Source: Candidatus Coatesiibacteriota bacterium (GTDB lineage: Bacteria > RBG-13-66-14). From it: 11,913 bases of DNA. Each line of letters opens with the position of its first letter. Positions within the stretch are counted from its first letter, which is position 1. Positions 6,699 through 11,913 of this stretch are shown here, piece after piece. The notes beneath the pieces are model-generated. The model was not told the DNA's origin and made no database searches. It saw only the letters and a program-made list of their open reading frames with translations. The stretch lies in the NCBI GenBank assembly GCA_014728185.1, contig WJMB01000163.1, forward strand, positions 1 through 11,913, written 5' to 3'. The position numbers and the translations under genes were made by a program.

Positions 6699-7456
6699 CA
6701 GACGCTCCCGGTGATGGTGATTCGACGCAACGTCGCGAACAGAAGGCGCAGGGCGGCTTCGTCGGGCGGACGCTGGGCTTTGATCCCACAGGCCAGGCCG
6801 GCGCCGGGTTCGGGAGAAACGAAGAGGGGCGCTTGAAGAGCGGACGGAGCGGGTTCCCGCCAGGCGTCCAGCAGTACCGCCGCGGGCAAATCTCCGGCCC
6901 CGGCGAGGGCGGCCAGCTCCGCCGGTTCGGGGTGGCGGACGAACCCGGTCAGGGCGAAATCGCCCCGGGCGGCGTGGAGCACGCCGTCGTCCTCCATCAA
7001 CCCGGCTTCGAGCTCGGCGGGACGGCAGCGATTGGTCGTGCCGTAGCGCCGCACCTCGAGGCCGGCACCATCGAGCACGGCGTCCAGCCGGCGGCCGTCG
7101 GCCAGGGTCAGCAACTGGCCTCGGCAGATCCAGACGCGGTGACAACCACACCCGGTGAACCACTCCGCTGCGCTGGAGGCGGCGTCGGCCACGGGGGCGG
7201 GTTCGTCCCGGCCGTAGAGCTCGGCGGCCAACAGGCCGACCAGGGCAGCCAGGCGCTCGAGGCTGGGCTCTCCGAGGAGCTCCCCGAGCCAGTCGGCGGC
7301 CACGGCGACCACCTCATCCACGGAAGCCGGCCGCAGCGCCAGGCGACAGAGCCCGGTAAGGACACCGGGTCTCAATTGCTCCGCCATCTCACCCGCCAGC
7401 CCGACGAGCCTGCGCCGGACCCGGTCGACGCCGGGGGGATACCGTCGTACGCTCAT
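6698..7456 (-). CDS. SelA-like protein lacking the PLP lysine
   Basis: A 252-residue protein. Residues 112-143 (RGQLLTLADGRRLDAVLDGA, then GLEVRRYGTTNR) and 160-172 (LHAARGDFALTGF) resemble the core of L-seryl-tRNA(Sec) selenium transferase SelA, whose equivalents read S-R-G-E-L-V-E-I-G-G, V-G-T-T-N-R and V-H-x-S-N-Y-x-I-x-G-F. SelA uses PLP on the lysine of S-G-D-K-L-L-G-G-P-Q-A-G. The aligned stretch here (FVSPEPGAGLACGI, 212-225) has no lysine; the only lysine in the protein is K226. The N-T-N-L-G-R-type segment and about 200 further residues of a normal SelA (about 460) are also absent. It is probably a degenerate paralogue or pseudoenzyme. ATG 7456 is preferred to GTG 7510 because of GAGAGG at 7468-7463 and the promoter. 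It overlaps marC by one base. Confidence 0.55.
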   Translation of the reverse strand: MSVRRYPPGVDRVRRRLVGLAGEMAEQLRPGVLTGLCRLALRPASVDEVVAVAADWLGELLGEPSLERLAALVGLLAAELYGRDEPAPVADAASSAAEWFTGCGCHRVWICRGQLLTLADGRRLDAVLDGAGLEVRRYGTTNRCRPAELEAGLMEDDGVLHAARGDFALTGFVRHPEPAELAALAGAGDLPAAVLLDAWREPAPSALQAPLFVSPEPGAGLACGIKAQRPPDEAALRLLFATLRRITITGSV

Positions 7457-7462
7457 CTTCCG

Positions 7463-7468
7463 CCTCTC
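7463..7468 (-). promoter_or_regulatory. Ribosome-binding site of the SelA-like gene
   Basis: GAGAGG on the - strand, 6 bases before ATG 7456. Together with the promoter at 7486-7515 it argues against the GTG start at 7510, which would overlap the -35 box. Confidence 0.55.
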
Positions 7469-7485
7469 GCTCAACAGTTCGGCTA

Positions 7486-7515
7486 ACTCTACTACTGTTT
7501 CCGATATCACGTCAA
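7486..7515 (-). promoter_or_regulatory. Candidate promoter of the selA-like/marC unit
   Basis: On the - strand TTGACG (7515-7510) is followed after 18 bases by TAGAGT (7491-7486). Initiation near 7479 would leave a short leader containing the ribosome-binding site. The -35 is good and the -10 moderate. Confidence 0.5.
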
Positions 7516-7522
7516 ACCCCGG

Positions 7523-7551
7523 TTGACTAACCCCGAACGCGATGCTACACT
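7523..7551 (+). promoter_or_regulatory. Promoter of the era-korDABC operon
   Basis: TTGACT (7523-7528), 17 bases, then TACACT (7546-7551), with TGC before the -10 (extended -10). It is back to back with the leftward promoter; the two -35 boxes are 7 bases apart. Initiation would be near 7558, so the open frame beginning at 7542 cannot be the translated start of era. Confidence 0.7.
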
Positions 7552-7847
7552 TCCCCGCGCGGTGCGGCCGATATAGGGCTCAAGCCGGTATTCGACGCCC
7601 AATTTCTTCGGCGCTCCAGGTATTCGGCACCGCGAACCAGCTCCTTTCGCCGGACGTTAACGACCCATGGCGGAGGCACTCCAGACCGACAGCCGGGCGC
7701 GGCGCGCCAAGCGACGGACGCCCGGTCCTTGTAAACAACGACTTACGGCCCCGTACCCGACCGCCCGGGTATCGTGCCGTTACTTTGTTTTACGCCGTTA
7801 ACGCGACACCGGGCCGATCCGAGACAATCTCGACTGGCGATTCGACT
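7552..7847 (+). other. Long 5' leader of era
   Basis: About 290 nt between the predicted start of transcription and the era ATG. The frame is open by chance through it, but the composition is less codon-like and the encoded residues do not resemble an Era N-terminus. Small stems can be drawn, for example GAGA-CAA-TCTC shortly before the start codon. No known riboswitch consensus was recognised. Confidence 0.4.
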
Positions 7848-8786
7848 ATGGACCAGCCAACCCCGCCCGACGGCGCACACGGCGCCGACGGATTTCGCAG
7901 CGGCTTCGTCGCCCTGCTGGGCCGCCCCAACGTGGGCAAGTCCACCCTACTCAACGCCCTGCTGGGCGAGCGGGTCGCCCCGACCAACCCCAAACCCCAA
8001 ACGACCCGCCGCCGCCTGCGCGGCATCCTGACCTCCCCCGAACACCAGATCGTTTTCATCGACACCCCGGGCTTCCACGAGCCCCAGGATAACCTGGGCT
8101 CCCACCTGGTGGCCGCAGCGCGCTCCGCCGTGACCCAAAGCGACGCCGTGCTGCTGCTCTGGGACGCCCGCGAGGTGCTTCCCGTCGATCTGGAGCTGCT
8201 GGAGCTGGTCCGCTCCGCCCGACGCCCTCTGGTGCTCGGGCTCAACAAGGTCGATCTGCTCGAGAACGCCACGCCCGACGGTCCCCTCCCCGACCCCCCT
8301 CCCGAGGCCGTCGCGGCGATCGCCGAGTTCGGCCTGCGTCTGAGCGCCCTCAACAGCGTCGGGCTGAGCGAGCTGGTGGCGCGCCTGGCCGCCCTGCTCC
8401 CCGAAGGTCCGCTGTACTACGACCCCGAGCAGATCACCGCCGAGCCGCTGCGCGAGCTGGCCGCCGAGTTCATCCGCGAGGCCGCCCTGGACTGCCTGCA
8501 CCAAGAGGTGCCCTACGCCCTGGAGGCCCGCATCGAGGAGTTCGCTCCCCGCAGCGCCGAGCTGACCTTCATCGCCGCCCGACTCTTCGTCGAGCGGGAC
8601 AGCCAGGTCGGCATCGTCGTGGGGCGCGGCGGGGAGCGGCTGCGCAAGATAGGCACCCTGGCCCGCAGCCTGCTGGAAGAGCTGCTCGAAACCCAGGTTT
8701 ATCTAGATCTGCGCGTGAAAGTCAAACCCAAATGGCGCAAGGACGAAAGCGCCCTGCGCGAGTTCGGTTACCACCGACAAGGCTGA
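7848..8786 (+). CDS. era: GTPase Era
   Basis: A 312-residue GTPase that binds 16S rRNA and 30S precursors in ribosome maturation. The G motifs are intact: GRPNVGKS (25-32), QTTRRR (51-56), DTPG (72-75), NKVD (133-136) and SAL (166-168). The Era-specific linker reads PEGPLYYDPEQIT (185-197). The C-terminal KH domain carries GIVVGRGGERLRKIG (255-269). Length and layout are normal for Era. ATG 7848 was chosen because 21 residues precede the first strand, as expected. It has no clear Shine-Dalgarno sequence, which is odd for an essential gene and may mean weak or structure-dependent initiation. The stop is one base before the korD ATG, so the gene leads a likely five-gene operon with korDABC. Confidence 0.96.
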   Translation: MDQPTPPDGAHGADGFRSGFVALLGRPNVGKSTLLNALLGERVAPTNPKPQTTRRRLRGILTSPEHQIVFIDTPGFHEPQDNLGSHLVAAARSAVTQSDAVLLLWDAREVLPVDLELLELVRSARRPLVLGLNKVDLLENATPDGPLPDPPPEAVAAIAEFGLRLSALNSVGLSELVARLAALLPEGPLYYDPEQITAEPLRELAAEFIREAALDCLHQEVPYALEARIEEFAPRSAELTFIAARLFVERDSQVGIVVGRGGERLRKIGTLARSLLEELLETQVYLDLRVKVKPKWRKDESALREFGYHRQG

Positions 8787-8787
8787 G

Positions 8788-9174
8788 ATGACTAAACACG
8801 AGCTGGAGAAAACGCCGGTCCGCATCTTCGAGGTTTGGTGCAAGGGCTGCGGCGTGTGCGTGAATTTCTGCCCCAAGGACGTCCTGGCGCTGAGCCACCA
8901 CGGCAAAGCCTACGTGGCCAATCCCCAGCGCTGCATCCAGTGCGGGCTCTGCGAACGCCTCTGCCCCGACTTCGCCGTGACCGTCTCGCCCAAGCCGAAG
9001 GCCGAGAAGGCCAAGGCCGAGAAAGCAGAAAAGGGCTCCGACGACGGCGAACCGAAGCCCAAGCCGAAACCCAAGAAAACCGCCGATACGGCCGAGAAGC
9101 CCGCGGCGGACAAGCCCGACAAGGGCGAGCCGGCCGGAAAAGAAAAGGCCGGGAAGGAGAGCAGCGGTGGCTAA
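8788..9174 (+). CDS. korD: 2-oxoacid:ferredoxin oxidoreductase delta (ferredoxin) subunit with charged tail
   Basis: A 128-residue 2x[4Fe-4S] ferredoxin, the electron-accepting subunit of the enzyme encoded just downstream. Two complete C-x2-C-x2-C-x3-C-P clusters are present: C18, C21, C24, C28 and C49, C52, C55, C59. The N-terminal VWCKGCGVCVNFCPKDVL matches KorD/VorD proteins. The recognisable domain ends near residue 68. Residues 69-128 are a low-complexity Lys/Glu/Pro/Ala/Asp tail, including a KPKPKPKK run, which normal KorD subunits (roughly 70-100 residues) lack in this form; it is probably disordered. It begins one base after the era stop and its last 8 bases overlap korA, whose ribosome-binding site lies inside this tail. 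The KorD call rests mainly on context; the ferredoxin fold is certain. Confidence 0.9.
   Translation: MTKHELEKTPVRIFEVWCKGCGVCVNFCPKDVLALSHHGKAYVANPQRCIQCGLCERLCPDFAVTVSPKPKAEKAKAEKAEKGSDDGEPKPKPKPKKTADTAEKPAADKPDKGEPAGKEKAGKESSGG
9155..9160 (+). promoter_or_regulatory. Ribosome-binding site of korA
   Basis: AGGAGA, 6 bases before the GTG at 9167 and within the last codons of korD. It supports a GTG start and translational coupling. Confidence 0.75.
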
Positions 9175-10360
9175 GAAACAGACCCTCAAGCCCAAAGACC
9201 CCCGACTGCACTTCACCTCGGGCAACGAGGCCGTCGGCCTGGGCGCGCTCTACGCCGGCTGCAACTTCTTCGGCGGCTACCCGATCACCCCCTCCACCGA
9301 GGTGGCCGAGCTGATGGCCCGGGAGCTGCCCAAGCGCGGCGGGACCTTCATCCAGATGGAGGACGAGATCGCCTCGATGGCCTCGATCATCGGCGCCAGC
9401 CTGGCCGGGGCCAAATCGATGACCGCCACCTCGGGACCCGGCTTCTCGCTGATGCAGGAGAACCTGGGCTTCGCCTGCATCACCGAGGTGCCCTGCGTTA
9501 TAGCCAACGTGATGCGCGGCGGCCCCTCCACCGGGCTGCCCACCAAGGTCTCCCAGGCCGACGTGATGCAAGCCCGCTGGGGCACCCACGGCGACCACCC
9601 CATCCTGGTGCTCAGTCCGGACTCGGTCCAGGAATGCTTCGACCTCACCGTCACAGCCTTCAACCTCTCCGAGAAGTACCGCACCCCGGTGATCCTGCTT
9701 TCCGACGAGACCATCGGCCATATGCACGAGGTCATCCGCATCCCCGAGCCCGGAGACATGCCGGTCATCGAGCGCGAGGCCTCGGCGGAGATCCCGGCGG
9801 ACTGGTACAAGCCCTACGACTACGGCGTCCACTCCACCGCACCGCTGATCCCCTTCGGCGAGGGCTATCGCTATCACGTCACCGGCCTGACCCACGACGA
9901 GCAGGGCTTCCCCACCGGTCGCCCCGACGAATCGCGGAAGATGCTCGAGCACCTGCTGGGCAAAATCGAGCACGCCAAGGACGTCTACCACGTCGAAAGG
10001 CTCTATCTGGAGGACGCCGACTCGGCGATCATCGCCTACGGCTGCACCGCCCGGGTCTGCAAGCGGACCATCTACACCGTGCGTCACGAGGGCGTCAAGT
10101 GCGGCATGCTGCGCCTGAAGACCATCTGGCCCTTGCCGGTGCGCGAGATCGACGAGGTCTGCGAGCAGAACGACGTCATCTTCGTCCCCGAGCTCAACAG
10201 CGGTCAGTTGATGCGCGCCGTCAAGCGGGTCAACCGCGGACGGGCCACCATCGTACCGATCAACCGCATCGACGGCCAGCTCTTCAACCCCCACGACGTC
10301 GCCGAGATGATCATCAACCGCAGCCACGGCATCGACGAATCCGACCAGCTCATCATCTAA
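9167..10360 (+). CDS. korA: 2-oxoglutarate:ferredoxin oxidoreductase alpha subunit
   Basis: A 397-residue subunit that pairs with KorB to form the TPP-dependent core which oxidatively decarboxylates a 2-oxoacid with CoA. Motifs seen are GGYPITPSTEVAE (36-48), QMEDEIASM (63-71, holding the glutamate that activates TPP), AKSMTATSGPGFSLMQENLG (82-101) and MRGGPSTGLPT (116-126). Residues about 200-260 form the linker, and 285-397 the C-terminal transketolase-like domain (IAYGCTARV, LKTIWPLP). Length is typical for the four-subunit enzymes. The order D-A-B-C and the sequence character favour 2-oxoglutarate as substrate, but a branched-chain 2-oxoacid (Vor) enzyme cannot be excluded. The GTG start is supported by AGGAGA and by overlap with korD. 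Confidence 0.93.
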   Translation: MAKKQTLKPKDPRLHFTSGNEAVGLGALYAGCNFFGGYPITPSTEVAELMARELPKRGGTFIQMEDEIASMASIIGASLAGAKSMTATSGPGFSLMQENLGFACITEVPCVIANVMRGGPSTGLPTKVSQADVMQARWGTHGDHPILVLSPDSVQECFDLTVTAFNLSEKYRTPVILLSDETIGHMHEVIRIPEPGDMPVIEREASAEIPADWYKPYDYGVHSTAPLIPFGEGYRYHVTGLTHDEQGFPTGRPDESRKMLEHLLGKIEHAKDVYHVERLYLEDADSAIIAYGCTARVCKRTIYTVRHEGVKCGMLRLKTIWPLPVREIDEVCEQNDVIFVPELNSGQLMRAVKRVNRGRATIVPINRIDGQLFNPHDVAEMIINRSHGIDESDQLII

Positions 10361-10394
10361 ACCCGGCCCGCCGGGACAAACCACGGAGCGCGAG

Positions 10395-11237
10395 GTGCGC
10401 CAGGAATCGCTGACCCTGTCCTATCTGCGGACGCGCAAGAAGTTCCCCAGCGTCTGGTGCCCGGGCTGCAGCCTGGGGATCATCATGGGGGCCCTGATCC
10501 GGGCCATCGACCAACTGGGGCTCCCCCAGGACGACGTCGTGCTGGCCTCGGGCATCGGCTGCACCGGCCGAATGCCCGTCTACGCCGACTTCAACACCCT
10601 CCACGGCACCCACGGTCGGGCCCTGGCCTTCTCCACCGGCATCAAGCTGGCCAACCCCCGGCTCAAGGTGATCACCGTGATGGGCGACGGCGACGCCACG
10701 GCCATCGGCGGCAACCACTTCATCCACACCGCCCGGCGAAACCTGGACATCACCGCCGTCATAGCCAACAACAACATCTACGGCATGACCGGCGGCCAGT
10801 ACTCGCCGACCACCAAGCCGGGGATGAAGGCCTCCACCGCGCCCTACGGCATGGTCGAGCCGCCCTTCGACGTCTGCGAGCTGGCCCGCGGCGCCGGGGC
10901 GCCCTTTGTCGCCCGCACAACCAGCTACCACGCCGCCCAGATGACCAAGCTCTTCGCCCGGGCCATCGACAAGAAGGGCCTGGGAGTCGTCGAGGTGGTC
11001 AGCCACTGCTACACCACCGCCGGACGCCGCAACGGCTTCAAGGGACCCGTCGAGATGATGGAGCGGGAGAAGGAGCTGGCCGTTCCGCTGACCGGCTACC
11101 TCAAGCGCAAACAGAAGGACCCGGAACACACCCTGGCCGAGGGCGAGTTCCTCACCGGGGTCTTCGTCGACATCGACCGGCCCGAGTTCTGTGAGGTCTA
11201 CGACGAGCTGCGCCGGCGCGTCAGGGAGGATTCCTAA
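10395..11237 (+). CDS. korB: 2-oxoglutarate:ferredoxin oxidoreductase beta subunit
   Basis: A 280-residue TPP-binding subunit. The N-terminal WCPGCSLG (21-28) is the family's WCPGC motif. GIGCTGR (53-59) and HGTHGRALAFSTGIKL (70-85) contact the cofactor and the cluster region. The TPP/Mg site is GDGDATAIGGNHF (97-109) with the NNN of IANNNIYGMTGGQ (123-135). The shorter C-terminus, without the extra cysteines of PorB, fits KorB. The start is a GTG 34 bases after korA, with GGAG about 6 bases upstream. The stop is one base before the korC ATG. It acts in the cytoplasm with KorA, KorC and KorD. Some PorB/VorB ambiguity remains, as for KorA. Confidence 0.94.
   Translation: MRQESLTLSYLRTRKKFPSVWCPGCSLGIIMGALIRAIDQLGLPQDDVVLASGIGCTGRMPVYADFNTLHGTHGRALAFSTGIKLANPRLKVITVMGDGDATAIGGNHFIHTARRNLDITAVIANNNIYGMTGGQYSPTTKPGMKASTAPYGMVEPPFDVCELARGAGAPFVARTTSYHAAQMTKLFARAIDKKGLGVVEVVSHCYTTAGRRNGFKGPVEMMEREKELAVPLTGYLKRKQKDPEHTLAEGEFLTGVFVDIDRPEFCEVYDELRRRVREDS
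11225..11230 (+). promoter_or_regulatory. Ribosome-binding site of korC
   Basis: GGAGGA at the end of korB, 8 bases before ATG 11239. It selects this start over the in-frame ATG at 11191 and over the later ATG at 11275. Confidence 0.85.
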
Positions 11238-11238
11238 G

Positions 11239-11847
11239 ATGTACGGCAACGGCACCATCGTCCACGGCACCCATATGCAGGTCGTGCGCTTCGCCGGCTC
11301 CGGCGGCCAGGGCCTGATGACCTCGGGACGTATCCTGGCCCTGGCGGCCGGCGTCTACGAGGGCGCCGTCGTCCTGCAGACCCAGAGCTATGGCCCCGAG
11401 GCCCGCGGCGGCGCCGCGCGAAGCCAGGTCTGCATCTCCGACGCCCCGATCAACAACCTCAACCCCAGCCGCATCGACGTCCTGGTCTCGCTGAACCAAA
11501 GCTCCTGCGACAAGTACTTCGGTGACCTGAAGGAAGACGGCACGCTGATCATCGACTCCAGCTACGTCAACGAGCTGCCCACCGACAACGGCTACAGCTT
11601 CCCCTTCACCTTCTACTGCCGAGATAAGCTGGGCAACCCCGTAGTCGCCAACATCATGGCCCTGGCCTACATGGTGGCCGTCACCGAGGTCATCAGCCGC
11701 GACGCCCTCGAAGCCGCCGTCACCAACAACGTCCCCCAGCGCTTCATCAAGCTCAACCTCAAGGCGCTGGAGGCCGGCTTCCGCGAGGGCGAATCCGCCA
11801 AGGCCGAACGCCGCCGCCAAAGCGGCTTCATCGACACCCAGATCTGA
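11239..11847 (+). CDS. korC: 2-oxoglutarate:ferredoxin oxidoreductase gamma subunit
   Basis: A 202-residue subunit of the 2-oxoacid oxidoreductase gamma family, which helps bind CoA. The markers are the N-terminal VVRFAGSGGQGLMTSGRILA (15-34) and QTQSYGPEARGGAARSQV (47-64), then SRIDVLVSLNQSSCDKY and a late ANIMALAYM segment. The length is slightly above the usual 180-190 because of a short N-terminal extension (MYGNGTIVHGTH) and a charged, Arg-rich C-terminus. The ATG at 11239 is supported by GGAGGA and lies one base after the korB stop, so korB and korC are coupled. It is the last gene of the visible operon; no convincing intrinsic terminator follows before the window ends. Confidence 0.93.
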   Translation: MYGNGTIVHGTHMQVVRFAGSGGQGLMTSGRILALAAGVYEGAVVLQTQSYGPEARGGAARSQVCISDAPINNLNPSRIDVLVSLNQSSCDKYFGDLKEDGTLIIDSSYVNELPTDNGYSFPFTFYCRDKLGNPVVANIMALAYMVAVTEVISRDALEAAVTNNVPQRFIKLNLKALEAGFREGESAKAERRRQSGFIDTQI

Positions 11848-11883
11848 CACCGCCGCCGACTCTGGCGCCCCGAAAGCCGGGAT

Positions 11884-11891
11884 GTTAGAAT
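11884..11891 (+). promoter_or_regulatory. Weak extended -10-like element near the right edge
   Basis: TGTTAGAAT (TG at 11883-11884 region, hexamer TAGAAT at 11886-11891) follows the extended -10 pattern. The -35 position holds TGGCGC, which is poor. It could drive a gene to the right of the window. Confidence 0.3.
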
Positions 11892-11913
11892 ACTCGGACC
11901 CGCTGTCCCGACA

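Noticed and set aside
6699..7163. A 155-residue N-terminal extension of MarC
   Set aside because: It overlaps the SelA-like gene in another frame and is Arg/Pro-rich. The MarC N-terminus with its own ribosome-binding site is at 6698.
7542..7847. A 102-residue N-terminal extension of Era
   Set aside because: The first ATG lies upstream of the predicted -10 box, the residues do not look like Era, and Era proteins start close to the G1 motif.
8792..10384. A 530-codon open frame on the - strand opposite korD and korA
   Set aside because: Its residues are Asp/Gly/Val/Leu-rich shadow sequence with no family resemblance, and the + strand holds unmistakable KorD and KorA. Long antisense frames are expected in GC-rich coding DNA.

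Overview
The window is GC-rich bacterial chromosome with ordinary housekeeping and metabolic genes and no sign of phage, transposon or CRISPR. It carries a class A RNase P RNA gene, the GTPase Era, and a four-subunit 2-oxoacid:ferredoxin oxidoreductase (KorDABC type). That enzyme points to an anaerobe, or an organism using ferredoxin-linked carbon metabolism. Nothing in the sequence fixes the phylum. The DUF4388 (PATAN-like) protein, the zinc-ribbon SPFH protein and the DUF4097-like secreted protein suggest a poorly characterised Gram-negative-type lineage, but this is only inference.

Left part (1-3036). An AT-richer, apparently non-coding stretch (1-472) leads into a secreted beta-helix-like protein on the + strand (473-1267). 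It ends at a 13-bp hairpin that also lies just past the 3' end of rnpB, which is on the - strand (about 1338-1784) with a clear sigma-70 promoter. A cluster of hairpins (1866-2003) separates the rnpB promoter from the end of an SPFH-domain gene with two C-terminal zinc ribbons (2011-3036, -).

Middle (3037-7510, all genes on the - strand). A DUF454/YbaN membrane protein follows a dUTPase/dCTP-deaminase-fold gene with no spacing (3431-4420). A DUF4388-containing protein of unknown output follows (4595-5581). A 520-base intergenic region comes next (5582-6101), holding a probable marC terminator and a run of hairpins. Last is a two-gene unit: a short SelA-like protein that appears to lack the PLP lysine, overlapping marC by one base.

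Right part (7486-11913). Two divergent promoters sit back to back with only 7 bp between their -35 boxes. One reads left into the selA-like/marC pair. The other reads right through a leader of about 290 nt into era, then korD, korA, korB and korC with spacings of 1, -8, 34 and 1 nt, so era and kor look like one operon. KorA and KorB form the TPP-dependent catalytic core, KorC is the gamma domain, and KorD is the 2x[4Fe-4S] ferredoxin with an unusual Lys/Glu/Pro/Ala-rich tail. The complex would interconvert 2-oxoglutarate plus CoA with succinyl-CoA, CO2 and reduced ferredoxin. Several translation starts were placed downstream of the longest open frame, using ribosome-binding sites, family N-termini and promoters. 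I found no clearly new multi-gene system. The best leads are the SelA-like putative pseudoenzyme coupled to marC, the KorD tail, and the hairpin-rich intergenic DNA.
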